From: Monarcha castaneiventris obscurior
Lineage: Eukaryota; Chordata; Aves; Passeriformes; Monarchidae
DNA length: 64,000 nucleotides
Direction of reading: 5' to 3'
NCBI GenBank assembly: GCA_026261815.1
Contig: JAMPIT010000511.1
Location: forward strand, 3,816,929-3,880,928
Under the pieces are notes generated by a model. That model made no database searches. It was not told the DNA's origin and saw only the letters and a program-made list of their open reading frames with translations. The stretch's first letter is position 1. Every line of letters begins with the position of its first letter. The position numbers and the translations under genes are program-made. Positions 1 through 9,728 of the stretch are shown here, one piece after another.

Positions 1-97
1 CCCAACATCTCCCTTCCCCACGGACCGTGCACGGGCACAATCCACCCCTTCCACGCCCTGCGTGGCTCGGGGGGCTCCATCCCCGACCCCCACTCAC
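1..97 (-). other. ADGRB2: ADGRB2 intron following the first coding exon (5' part)
   Basis: On the minus strand the coding exon is followed by a consensus donor, GTGAGT (reverse complement ACTCAC at 92-97). The rest to the window edge is GC-rich intron. The next exon lies outside the window. Confidence 0.85.
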
Positions 98-887
98 CGT
101 GCGGCACCTCGGGCAGGTCGAGCTCGTTGGCATTCGCAGAATGCAGCTCGGTGGGGCAGCAGTCGGGGCCAGCGGGCGCCGGGGTGGCCGCGGGGGCCGG
201 GGGCCGGGTCCCGTTGCGCCGGGGAACCGGAGGGCTCTCGGCCTGGCAGCTGCAGCCGGCGTGGGTGAAGCCGCAGCGGCGGGCACCGGGCGCCTGCAGG
301 CACTCCTCGAGCCAGCGGCACAGCACGCTGCAGGTGAACTGGCTCGAGTTGTTGTTGTTGATGAGCAGCACCTCCACGAAGCGGAATTCCAGGGCTTGCG
401 GCTCCAGCAGCCGCGGGGCCGCCTCGGGCTCGGCCGCCAGGCAGAGCTGCACGAAGTTCTTGTCGAAATGCAGGAAGGTGAAAGGCCCCGCGCCCTCGCA
501 CAGCTCCAGCTCGGCTTCCTCGTCCTCCTCCTCCTCCTGCTGCTGCTCCGGGCGCTGGCGAGCGGGCGCGGGGCTGGCCTCGCCCCGGGGGTCGCAGGTG
601 TAGTTGGCCAGGTAGTGGTCGAGCGGCAGCACCATGGGAGAGAAGTGAGTGCAGACCTGCTCCTCCCGGTTGAAGCGGAGGTAGAGCGAGTACTTGGTGG
701 GGTCGGGGTTCTCCAGGGTCCAGGAGCAGCCGGAGGAGATGGTGGGGAACAGGTCCTTGAGGGAGAAGGAGCCGTAGAGGACGCCGGAGGCCAGGGCGGA
801 GCAGGCGCTGGGAGCCGGGTCGAAGCCCCGCGTGAGCCACAGGACAGACGATATCACAGCCAGTAAGAGGGGACCAGCAGCGGTCAT
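98..887 (-). CDS. ADGRB2: ADGRB2 (BAI2) first coding exon, partial CDS
   Basis: This is the N-terminal exon of an adhesion G-protein-coupled receptor of the brain angiogenesis inhibitor group, a plasma-membrane protein of neurons. The minus-strand frame from ATG at 887 is open for 263 codons plus one base, so the splice phase is 1. Residues 1-21 are a hydrophobic signal peptide ([17 protein letters not shown]...). The mature start, [18 protein letters not shown], and the stretches [29 protein letters not shown] and [19 protein letters not shown] match what I recall of BAI2 better than BAI1 or BAI3. Many paired cysteines (29, 54, 79, 98, 130, 149, 186, 190, 196, 205, 212, 214, 243, 244) fit a disulphide-rich extracellular region. 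N-glycosylation sequons are at N95, N179/N180 and N225. Residues 115-128 form a Gln/Glu-rich acidic tract, a likely length-variable insert. The thrombospondin repeats, GAIN domain and seven-helix region must lie beyond the left edge. The start is supported by the signal peptide and by the acceptor 15 bases upstream. The paralogue call rests on memory of the family. Confidence 0.92.
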
Positions 888-930
888 CCTATGGCATTTG
901 CCCTGCGGACAGACAGATGGACACACGGAC
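888..930 (-). other. ADGRB2: Splice acceptor and 15-nt 5'UTR before the ADGRB2 start codon
   Basis: Reading the minus strand, a T/C-rich tract ends in CAG at 905-903. It is followed by 15 untranslated bases (902-888) and then ATG. This is a good acceptor and makes 98-902 one exon. The start codon therefore sits just inside exon 2, with most of the 5'UTR on an upstream exon. Confidence 0.8.
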
Positions 931-1047
931 AGAGGCTTACCCGGAGGTTTGGCCACCGTAGAGCTGGGCTGGAGGTCAGCACCCTGCCCCGAGCCCAGCG
1001 CCCTGCCCCGAGCCCAGCTGGTGTGGGAGCAGCATCCCAGTTACTCC

Positions 1048-1449
1048 GTGTCCCCTCCTGGTCCCTGTCCCCTCTCTGTCCGTGTCCCCTCCCTGTCCGT
1101 GTCCCTTCCCTGTTCATGTCCCCTCCTGGTTCATTTCCCCTCTCTGTCCGTGTTCCCTCCCGATCCGTGTCCCCTCCTGGTTCATGTCCCCTCCTGGTTC
1201 ATGTCCCCTCCCGCTCCGTGTCCCCTCTCTGTCCGTGTCCCTTCCCGGTTCATGTCCCCTCCTGGTTCATGTCCCCTCTCTGTCCGTGTCCCCTCTCTGT
1301 CCGTGTCCCCTCCTGGTTCATGTCCCCTCCTGGTTCATGTCCCCTCCTGGTTCATGTCCCCTCCCTGTCCGTGTCCCCTCCTGGTTCATGTCCCCTCCTG
1401 GTTCATGTCCCCTCCTGGTCCACGTCCCCTCCCGCTCCGTGTCCTCTTC
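1048..1449. repeat. 17-bp minisatellite (about 23 copies)
   Basis: The unit is TGTCCCCTCCTGGTTCA with common variants ending CTCTGTCCG or CCGCTCCG. The plus strand is pyrimidine-rich. The period is not a multiple of three, so all frames read through the same motif. The overlapping plus-strand ORFs (832-1896, 891-1586, 1082-1672) are products of the array. Confidence 0.95.
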
Positions 1450-2700
1450 TGCCACCTTTCAGGGTCACAGGGGATTCCTTGCTTTGCCAGCGAGGCCCCA
1501 GGTTGGGAACAGCACAACACAAACAGAGAATTTCACCCCAAAGCCACCAGAGCAGAGCCCCAGCCCCGCAGGTCCCCCTGCAGTGACCCCCTGCCCTCAG
1601 CTCACCCCCCCCAGAGCTGGCCAAGCACAACCTGGGCAAGGAGCCACCAAACAACCTCAGACAGGGCTGTAAAAGCCCTTGGAGCTCTTTCTGGTGCCCC
1701 GGAGCACGGTGGGGACAGGCTGGCAGCTCGGGATGAGGTGCTGGGGGTGCACGGTGATGCCCCAGCAGCGTGGTGCCCCCCCAGCTGCCCTGAGAGCCGG
1801 GCACAGGGCGAGCAGCCACTGCTCAGTACGGATTCCTTGGATACCTCCCTGGGAAGGCAGACCATCACCGTGAGCGGCTTTTTAATACCTCATTAATAAA
1901 ATAATGCACGCGGTGGCCTTATTAAGTGAGCCCGGAGCACGGCTCGACAGAGACCGAGGCCGCCGTGCACGTGTCGGCATCACTCAGCCTGTGCCCGGGG
2001 CAGCCGTGGCGAGGGTACAGCCCTCGGGGACAGCAGGGGACATCGAGGAGGCGGCCACAGGGCCAGATGCCATGGCAGAGGTTGATTCCAAAATCGCTGA
2101 GGTCGCCGCTCGCCTCCGCCCAGGCGTGCGCGGGGGATGCCGAGCGCTTGGCACGGCTCGGGGGATGCTCTTCTCCATCCTCAAATAACATCTCCTGCTC
2201 TCGGATCACCCCTGGCCGTGCTGGTGATACTGGGGCATCCCCCGGCTCATCGGGGAGGGACGCGGAGCCTTGGCCGAGCCTGCGCTGGAGCCGCTCCGGG
2301 GACATTAAAGAGCTAAAAATATCCCGGTTCTCATGCAACAGGCTGGAGCTGGCTCCTGCGGCCCCGGCAGCGAGGGGGGGCTCGGGGCTGGCATTGCCCC
2401 CCTCCGGGGCACGGGGAGAGAGGGGCTGGGATGGACCCAGCACGGGCTGGATGCTGGCAGGACCTCCCCGGTGCGAGCGGGGAGATCTGGGATAAAAGAA
2501 AAATCCCACTTTCCGGGAGTAACTTCCGCACGGAGACCCCAGGGAAGGCAACAGGAGAGAGCCAACGGCACCGAATTCCAGCGGCAGCCGGAGCGGGGAG
2601 CACCACGGGCATCCCCCACTGGTGCTACTCGAGCGGGCACCAAGGACCTGGGATCTCCCAGAGAGTCCCAGCCCCCTCCGCTGCTCCGGGAGAGCCGGGG
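1450..2700. other. Intron spacer, no gene seen
   Basis: Unique GC-rich sequence. A short AT-rich patch at 1878-1925 contains TTAATAAAATAATG and CCTTATTAAG, unlike its surroundings. No splice-flanked coding frame was found on either strand. Confidence 0.5.
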
Positions 2701-2760
2701 ATGAGGGGAGGGGAAGGAGGAAGAGGAGGGGGAGGAGGAGGAGGGAGAGGAGGAGGAGGT
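2701..2760. repeat. GGA-rich purine tract
   Basis: The plus strand is an almost unbroken run of G and A built from GGAGGA and GGAAGG blocks. It is low-complexity and able to form G-rich secondary structure. Confidence 0.85.
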
Positions 2761-2880
2761 CAGGCAGGGACACGCTGCTGCTCTGCAGCGAGCTCCTGGG
2801 GTTCCCGCAGCCTGGCAGGGACACAAGATGGTGCTTGCTTCCCTCGCTCAGCAGCAGCGAGCAGGGACGCTCCGGCACCA

Positions 2881-2982
2881 CCATCCTTCCATCCATCCAT
2901 CCATCCATCCATCCATCCATCCATCCATCCATCCATCCATCCATCCATCCATCCATCCATCCATCCATCCATCCATCCATCC
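2881..2982. repeat. (CCAT)n tetranucleotide microsatellite
   Basis: About 24 near-perfect CCAT/CATC units, broken once by CCTTCC near the left end. The alternating His-Pro-Ser-Ile ORFs over it on both strands are repeat translations. Confidence 0.98.
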
Positions 2983-3221
2983 TGCCCGCCCCCAGCCGGC
3001 CGCTGGAAGGCTCGGGGATGGACCCAGCAGAGCAGCCCACGCCTCACCTCCACAGGCACGCATGATCCACGAGTTCTGGGATACGAGCAGCCTCCTCCCA
3101 GCCCCAAAACCTGCCGGGGCTGCGGCTTCCCGGAGCCCGGCACCGCACCGAGCCACGGCCGGGGCTGAACCGAACCTGCCGGAGCTCACTCGGCACCAGC
3201 CCCGCTCCCTGCAGCGCTCGA

Positions 3222-3258
3222 GCTGCTGCTGCTGCTGCCGCTGCTGCTGCTGCTGCAG
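3222..3258. repeat. (CTG)n tract, about 12 units with one CCG interruption
   Basis: CTG repeats on the plus strand, which are CAG in the direction of ADGRB2 transcription. They are interrupted once by CCG. The tract lies within the inferred first intron. Confidence 0.93.
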
Positions 3259-3333
3259 TGAAAATATTTCACTGAGCTGCGAGCCGGGCCGAGGAGATAT
3301 CGAACATCTGGGCCACCGAGTCACCCGGGTGAC
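3256..3333. promoter_or_regulatory. Two close palindromes, candidate factor-binding site
   Basis: At 3256-3274 two perfect 8-bp arms, CAGTGAAA and TTTCACTG, flank ATA. At 3320-3333 lies a perfect 14-bp palindrome, GTCACCCGGGTGAC. Both sit in the ADGRB2 first intron, 46 bases apart. Symmetric sites suit dimeric transcription factors, but no factor can be named. Confidence 0.3.
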
Positions 3334-6300
3334 ACGAGGAGGGGTCACCATCACCCACCCCCAGCCGGCAGCGCGGCCGGGACCTCGCTCCCTGCAGCGT
3401 CACCGTCCGCGTTCTCCGGCTCGGGGGAGCCCAGCCCGGCCGCGGTGCCAGGGCACGGCCGCGCTGGCATCACCCCCCCTGCCTCGGGAACGACCTCGCT
3501 CCATGCGGAATGAGCCACCCGGCAGCCGTGACCGCATCCCGGCAGAGCTGCCCGGTCCCTGGGGGCAGCCGGCGACCACCCAGGACCCCCCCGCACGCCG
3601 CTGGGGAGCGGCCGGGGGTCCCCGGGGGACGGCGATGCCACCCGGAGCTCGGCGGGCACAGCCTGGCACCTTCGCCTGCTCCAGCCCCTTCCATCTGCCT
3701 TTGTTGCCGCCCGGGCGCAGGGAAGGGGGTGGGTTTAAAGCTTTAATTAAAGCTTTTAAAGAGCCATCACAGAGCTGGGAAAGCGGCCGGGCGGGCGGAA
3801 GCGGCAGCCCGGGCTCCACGTCCTCGGAGCTCGGTCACTTCTCCATCACTGCCGGCGCATCCCTCTTGGAATAAGAGCTCCGGGAAGAGCAGGATGCGAC
3901 CGGGGCTCGGCTCTCCCCGGCCACGGCACGGCACTGCTCCCGACGCACAAACAGGTTGTTTCCCTGGATTTTGCCTGGATTTTGGCTGGATCCCGGTCCA
4001 GCTCCATCATCCCGGCACGGCAGGAGGCCAGATCGTGACCATCTCCAACCAGGAACAACCAAAGAATCCCCAAAAAAGTGATAAATGGGCGGCACTAAAC
4101 CCCTCGGCATCAATAACCTGAGAAACGATTAATGGCAGAGTAAAGGAGCTTTGAGGGTGGAGGGATGTGGTTTTTAACCCAACCGTTCTTTTAACAGGCT
4201 GTAGAAAATACAAAATCCACGGGGGGAAAAAAAAACTAAAAAAGACCGGATCCATGAGAATTCCTAACATGAGCGTGGCTTGGGAGAAGGGAATAAAAAG
4301 TAAGGAAGGGCTGGGGAGTCCTGGGGGTTGATCCACCAAGAAACAGCCTCCAAAAAGAACGGGCTGGGCCCTGGCACAGCAGTGAGGCTCCATCCCATGG
4401 GATCCCACCCCCTGGGATCCCATCCCTGCCCACCCCGAGGTGACAGAAACAAGCACAGCACCACAACGAGCAATTCCCACTGCCAGAACCCACGACTCTC
4501 CAATTCCCAGGATTTTCCCCGGCAGTTCAAAGGCATCCTGGAACTCCAAAGCACCTCCGTGGGGACCCCCAGCACTGAGCTGGGGCGTGCTGACCCTTCC
4601 CAGCCCCTCCACCAACAGATTCGCACCACTCCTGGGAAAAACTCCGCCGCAATCCCAGCCTCCACCCCGAAAACACGGATTCGTGCACGGCACACGCTTG
4701 CACACGCGTGTGCACACGCAGACGCCCAGCAAGGACAGCGATACCCGAGCTGCTTCCACCCGCTCTGGCGCAATTCCCGCGGTGTCCAGCACCACGTTTC
4801 CCCTCCCTTCCACGATTCCACGTCTCCCTTCTCCCTCCGGCTCCCCGGCGTGCTGCCACGGCCTCTCCTGGAGCCGGCGGGCTGGCAGCGGTGCCGAGCT
4901 GTAATTAATGGTGCCGCTTTGCCAATCCCTGGCGCGGCCTCGCGAGCACTGGCAAGCGCAGGCCCCTTTATTTATTTTACTTAACTGCTGTTGGTAAAAC
5001 TCCACTCCAAAAGCAAGGCCGGGAGACAGCACAGAGAAATCTCCGCCGGGATTAGGGATTTGCTCTGCCAGGGAACGGCGTGTGCCGCCTCCCCCCCTCT
5101 CCCTGCACGGCCTGGGGGGGTCCCTGGAGGCAAAGCCCCCCCTCGGCTGCAGCAGTCACGGCGCTCCCACGGCCTCTTCCAAGGAGTTTCTTCCACATCT
5201 TTTCCATCAGCGCCATGGAGGGAGGGCAGGGAGGGCTCCAAAGGGGGGTTCTGACTCCCGGTGCTGGCAGCAGGATTTGTGCTCATCCCAAAAGGGTTTT
5301 TTTTTCACACCCCACCACCACATCCAGCCCCACCGGGAGCCTCCGAGGTGCTCCAGGGAGGAGAAGGGGCCTGGATCCATCCTGCTCTTGGAGGACATCA
5401 AGAAGGAACAGACAGGATCAGCACAGGGGGGACACCATGGCCCTCTTGAGTGCTGAGGAGCTACAAAGCTTCTGACGTTTGGCAACCGAGCCGGGTGGCC
5501 CCGAGCCAGCCCCGTCCCCATTAGAGGACGGCCCTGTGGTAGGAAATGAGTTTGCAGGGCCTCAGTCCAAATTCCCATGGAGAAGCGTTGAGGCATCACA
5601 GCAGCCCAGGGCTGGAGCATCATCTTCCTCCAGGCACGGGGAGTCCATCCTGCAGCCCGCCCAGGCTGGAGAGCTCGGGATGTGGGGATTTGGCAGCAAT
5701 GGGAACACCCTGGCTGCTGGAAGTCCCATCTATTCCCCACAGCGGTGAGCAGGAGGTTGGTGCCAGGGCAGAACTCTCCAGCAGCCCTGAGCCCAGCGGG
5801 AAGAGCTGAGCACCCCCGGTGCCATCTCCAGCATGGCAGGGAGTCACTCCTGGCAGAAGATTCCACTGCCAAAGGTCCTTGGAGGTGTTGAGAAGAGGCA
5901 GAGGGAGCTGGGAGGAGCTGGCGGCTTGTCCCAGCCCGTGCTGGAGCCCCTCTGCCACGCGGCTGCCGCTCGGAGGGCGAGTGCCCGCTGTGCCAGCTCC
6001 GTGTCCATTTTCCCTCCAGCCCAGCCCAAATTTGTAGGATCCTGGCTCCTTGGATCAAAGCGAGGGCTGGTGACGAGGCTTGACAAGCAACCGGGCAGGC
6101 CTGGCAGAGGAGCTGCTGCCAGGCTCCGGGCTGTGGCACGGCGGGTCTGGCACTGCCCCACAGCCAACTGCACATCCTCTGCCGCCGTGCCATCCCCAAG
6201 GAGCCCTGCTGGGAATGGGGCACGGACCCTCCCTGCTGAGGGCAGCCGGGTGACGGTGACAGCGACAGGAGCTGCCCCACCGCGCTCCTCCTCCCCACGC

Positions 6301-6399
6301 GAGCCCACGGAGCCTCCCCACGACCCCCCTCAGCTCCTCCACGGCCTTCAAAGGAGGCACAAATCTGTCCCCAGGCACCGGGAGCACCCCCAGTGCCAC
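3334..6399. other. Intron spacer, no gene seen
   Basis: Unique sequence of mixed composition with no supportable exon. AT-richer islands occur at 4085-4250 and at 4895-5000 (TAATTAATGG, then TTTATTTATTTTAC). A T9 run lies near 5297. Confidence 0.5.
3737..3756. promoter_or_regulatory. Perfect 20-bp AT-rich palindrome in ADGRB2 intron 1
   Basis: AAAGCTTTAATTAAAGCTTT equals its own reverse complement. Two AAGCTT blocks surround a TTTAATTAAA core, a paired homeodomain-type site. It lies in otherwise GC-rich DNA, which makes chance symmetry less likely. A regulatory role is inferred. Confidence 0.35.
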
Positions 6400-6907
6400 A
6401 GCTCGGCGCCAGCCCCGCGTTACCGTGCTCCACGCGAACCCCCCGGCCGGGCTCTGTGCCACAACCCGGCCGGGCCACCCCGGGGCCACCTCCCCTCGTC
6501 ACCGGCGGCCCCGGCTCGCCAGGCGCCAGCCAGCACAGCCAGCAGCGACATGACCTAGAAAAGCGAAGGGTTCTTCACACGCCCCCCTGCGCCGTCCGTG
6601 CGGCCGCGGCTGCGGAAAAAAAACCTCGCCGTCCTCAACAAGTGCCCGGCGCGGGCACACGCGTGAGGAGCACCCTGGCACCGCTCCGTGCCGCCAGCCC
6701 CAGGGCTCGCAGGGTCCCCCCAGCCCGGGGAGGGCCGCAGATTCCCCCCCCTCCCAGCCCCGGTTGCCACCTGCCTGCCGCACGTGCCCGCGGCGACACA
6801 CGCTGGGTGCCCACGTGTGCCCTCCCGCACGCCCACGGGCCCCGGGTGCCGTGGCACGGCGGAGCCCCGCAGCCCCCCACGCTGGCACGGAGGGGAGGGC
6901 TGCGAAC

Positions 6908-6942
6908 CCACCCACTCACCCACCCACCCACCCACCCACTGC
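6908..6942. repeat. Short (CCCA)n run
   Basis: About eight CCCA units with one CTCA interruption, within the CpG-rich region. Confidence 0.9.
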
Positions 6943-7389
6943 CGGGGCTCCGCCGAGGCGCTCGCCCACCCGCCCCGGTGCGTGCCGAGTCCCCCGGGGC
7001 CCTGCCCGGGGGTGCCCAAGCCGGCAGAGCCCCCACGCTCGCCGGGCTGGCACCATCCACGCGTGTGCCCACCGCAGGGATGCCAGCAGGGAGCCCTGCA
7101 CCCACCCGTGGCCTTGCTGTGTGACACACCGCCGTGCCACACGTGTGCCCAGCCACACACATGTGCCCGCGGACACGCGTGCGGCCCCTCCGCCGTGGGG
7201 CTGCCGGAGCCTGGCACGGCTTTGTAGGGAGGCACCGGCGCCCCGCGGGGAGGAAACGGAGCCTCCAGAGGGGCACAAACGTCCTGAGGGGGACCGGGAT
7301 TCCCGGGGGAAGCGGCAGCTCCACGGGCAGAACCGGCAGAGCGGGGAGGAACCGGGAGCCACCGGAGGGAGGGGGGGGACCGGCAGAGC

Positions 7390-7471
7390 GGGAGAGGGGA
7401 GAGCGGCAGCCCCGGGAGAGGGGAGAGCGGCAGCCCCGGGAGAGGGGAGAGCGGCAGCCCCGGGAGAGGGG
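7390..7471. repeat. 24-bp tandem repeat, about 3.4 copies
   Basis: Near-identical units containing GAGAGCGGCAGCCCCGGGAG begin at 7390, 7414 and 7438, followed by a partial copy. The period equals eight codons, so ORFs stay open through it. It lies in the CpG island, upstream part of intron 1. Confidence 0.93.
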
Positions 7472-7984
7472 GGAACCGGCGGCCCCTCGGGGAAGGACCG
7501 GCAGCTCCGGGCACGCCGCGGCTCTCAGCCAGCCCCGGTGCCGAGCCCTCCGCGCCGCCGCAGCCCCGCGCAACTTCCCGGCAGGGCCGGGGCCGCCTCG
7601 GGAATGCCGCTGCTCGCCCCGGGCACCGGGCACGGGGCACCCGCGGTACCGCGGCGCAGCTGCAACTCCCGTTCCCGCAGCCCCACCGCCGGCGCAGGAA
7701 AGTTGGCCGCGGTCGGGGTGGGAGCTGAGGCGGCGGGCGCGGGGGGGGTCCCCGGTGGAACCGGGGCTCTGCCGACCGCCAGCACCGGCCGCCGCAGCCC
7801 GCATCGGCGGCGAGCTGCCGCCCCCGCTGCGCCGCGCCGGGGGGGAGCGGAGCCGCCGCACCGGGAAAGAGGGAGGGGGGGGTTCACCGACAACGGGAGG
7901 GGGGGGTGCCGGTGCACCGGAGAGGTGGGGGGAGATATCGGTGCACCGGCGGAGGGGGTCGTGGCCGCCCTTACCTGCGCTCCG

Positions 7985-8035
7985 TTAGCAGCGCGTGTAG
8001 CCCCGGCGCGGCGCGGCGAGCAGCGGGCTGGCCAT
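7985..8035 (-). CDS. 16-residue upstream ORF in ADGRB2 exon 1
   Basis: The ATG at 8035-8033 has G at -3 and G at +4, a strong initiation context. The frame encodes MASPLLAAPRRGYTRC and stops at TAA (7987-7985), nine bases before the exon end at 7975. If the transcript begins upstream of 8035, this short ORF would be met before the receptor start codon and could limit its translation. The peptide itself has no recognisable function. Confidence 0.4.
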   Translation of the reverse strand: MASPLLAAPRRGYTRC

Positions 8036-8040
8036 CCCCG

Positions 8041-8065
8041 AGCGGCGGCGGCGGCGGCGGCTGCC
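8041..8065. repeat. (CGG)n run, about 6-7 units, near exon 1
   Basis: CGG triplets on the plus strand, GCC/CCG in the ADGRB2 transcript direction, immediately upstream of the short upstream ORF. A second (GGC)n run of similar length lies at 8190-8216. Confidence 0.9.
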
Positions 8066-8106
8066 GGTGCCCGGGCGCGCCCGGGGGATCGCGGCGGCGG
8101 CGCGCG

Positions 8107-8168
8107 GGGCCGGGAGCGGGGCCGGGAGCGGGGCCGGGAGCGGGGCCGGGAGCGGGGCCGGGAGCGGG
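8107..8168. repeat. 12-bp G-rich tandem repeat, about 5 copies
   Basis: The unit is GGGCCGGGAGCG. Runs of three to four G recur every few bases, so the plus strand can form G-quadruplexes. It lies in the presumed promoter/5'UTR. Confidence 0.93.
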
Positions 8169-8189
8169 CGCGCAGCGCGCCGGGCCCCG

Positions 8190-8216
8190 GTGGCGGCGGC
8201 GGCGGCGGCGGCAGCG
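8190..8216. repeat. (GGC)n run, about 8 units
   Basis: Near-perfect GGC triplets ending in GGCAGCGG, within the CpG island and upstream of the CGG run at 8041-8065. Confidence 0.88.
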
Positions 8217-8900
8217 GATGCGGTGGGGAGGGGAAGGGAAAGGGGGGGCCGGGGGAGCGGGGGGCGCGGGGGCGGCGGCGGCGCGCGCCGCTCGGGCACT
8301 TGCTGCATGCGCCGGGAGCGGGGCGGCGTTGACAGCACCGGGCACGGCGGGGACCCCCCCGCCCCTCTTCTCCCCTCTCCCCGCTCCGCTGCCGCCGCCC
8401 CCGCCGGGAGTGAGGGGGGGAGGTGACCCCCGGGCTGCTGCTGCAGCGCTGGGGGGGGGGGGGGTGCACACGCACACCATGGGGAGGGTCGCGCGTCCCC
8501 CTCCCCCCGCCGTGTCACACGCGTGGAGTGGGTCGTGCACAGGCACGGGGAGGGGATGGGGGGGTTGTGGCTGCGTGTGCAGGGCTTTGGTGGGGGGGGG
8601 GGGTGTGTGAAGGCCGGGCGTGCTCAGCCGTGGCAGTGCGGGTTTGCACACGCGTGTGCGGGGCACGGGGGGCTGCGTGGGGCGAGTGTGAGCCCCGTGG
8701 GTGTCCCCACACGGGTGAGGGCCCCGGTGAGTTGTGCAGGGGGTGCGGGGACCCTGAGGAGTGAGGCTGTCACACGCACAAACGTGGCACGAGTGGGGGT
8801 GACACGGAGCCTGCCGGACCCCCCAGAACCTCGGGGGGCTGCAGAGCTGCGGTTTCACACCGAAAGGGGAGGCGCAGACAGGATAAAGTTGAGGATCTTG

Positions 8901-9728
8901 GTGGTCCGTGGGCGACTGAGCCACTGGCACAGAGGTTCTGCTGCAGCCCGGATCCTGCTGCTGGCCAGGAGCTGTGGCTAGGAGGGGACAGGGTGTCAGG
9001 GCCGTGAGCCCCGGGCGTGCAGGAGAAGCTCAGCAGGATGCGGCACGGCCTGGCTGCCACGCTGCGGGAGCAGCGCAGCTGGAAATGCAGCACATTGCTG
9101 CTGCTGCTGCCTGTCCACCTCTGCCGGACACATCCTGCCCGGAGCTGCGAGCGCTGCGCTCAGCCTGGGGCTGCTCAGAGCTGTCCCTTGTCCCCTCCAT
9201 CCAACCCCGGGCTGGGCACGATGGGTGGAGAGGGCAGGAGATGCTGCCAAGCACCGCTGCTCTGCACCCTGAGGATCCGTGGCTCAGCACCAGCCCCGAT
9301 CCAGCCCAGCGCCGCTGGAAATGCAGGATCACATCCACGGCAGACCTTTGTGCAATTCAGCTCCTTCCTTTCCCTGGCATTCCCTTTTCCCAGCGCTTTG
9401 CTGCAGTCCCTGGGTGCCTGACCCAGCGTCCCCAGACAGACACTCATCCCCTGCGGGTCAAGGCTGGAAGAAAGCAAACCAGCTTTTCAGGCTGGTCTTT
9501 ATCCCGAGGAGAAAAGCAGCATTAGCTCCGCCGGAGCTGGAGGATATTCCCGACCCCGGCTCTGTAAATACAGCTCAGTGCAGCTCTGTGCATGAACAAT
9601 CCCAAAACCGTGGCTCCCTGGGCCATTCCCGACTTCCCTCCCTCAGCCGAGTAGCTCTGGGTGTTTGAGGGAATCGGGAATTTCCAAAGGGATCTCTTGC
9701 ACGGGCTACCGCTTGCCCCGCGAGGAGC
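8901..9728. other. Upstream spacer, no gene seen
   Basis: Unique, moderately GC-rich sequence with a short TGC run (about 9095-9112). Neither strand shows a coding exon with flanking splice sites. Confidence 0.5.

Larger units (their letters stand above)
903..7974 (-). other. ADGRB2: Probable ADGRB2 first intron (about 7.1 kb)
   Basis: This is the interval between the acceptor at 903 and the strong donor GTAAGG at 7974-7969, both on the minus strand. It contains a 17-bp minisatellite, a CCAT run, a CTG run and several palindromes, but no further exon I can support. An additional untranslated exon inside it cannot be excluded. Confidence 0.6.
7975..8330 (-). other. ADGRB2: Probable ADGRB2 untranslated exon 1 (5' boundary uncertain)
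   Basis: The minus strand reads ...GGAGCGCAG followed by GTAAGG (donor at 7974-7969), a near-ideal 5' splice site in the core of the CpG island. It is the best partner for the acceptor at 903. The exon's downstream end is 7975. The upstream end is a guess placed near the NRF-1-like site at 8305-8312. The exon would carry a short upstream ORF and GC-rich triplet repeats. Confidence 0.55.
6400..8900. promoter_or_regulatory. ADGRB2: CpG island / ADGRB2 promoter region
   Basis: Extremely G+C-rich DNA with abundant undepleted CpG, densest at about 7200-8400, around a strong minus-strand splice donor at 7969-7974. GGGGCGG boxes are frequent. GCATGCGC at 8305-8312 resembles an NRF-1 half site. No TATA box is evident. 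This fits a TATA-less CpG-island promoter. The exact start site cannot be read from sequence. Confidence 0.7.

Noticed and set aside
94..840. Open minus-strand frame of 248 codons offset from the ADGRB2 exon
   Set aside because: It overlaps the receptor exon in another frame, its start lies inside the receptor coding sequence and its Leu/Arg/Pro-rich product resembles no protein. The receptor frame has family matches and splice sites.
935..940. GTAAGC on the minus strand as a splice donor just upstream of the ADGRB2 acceptor
   Set aside because: It would leave an intron of about 35 bases, too short for vertebrate splicing.
6420..6551. Minus-strand 43-codon ORF beginning MSLLAVLAGAWRAGAAG, like a signal peptide
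   Set aside because: It stops after 43 codons, lies in the inferred intron near the CpG island and has no supporting splice site or homology. GC-rich DNA readily gives Ala/Gly/Leu runs.
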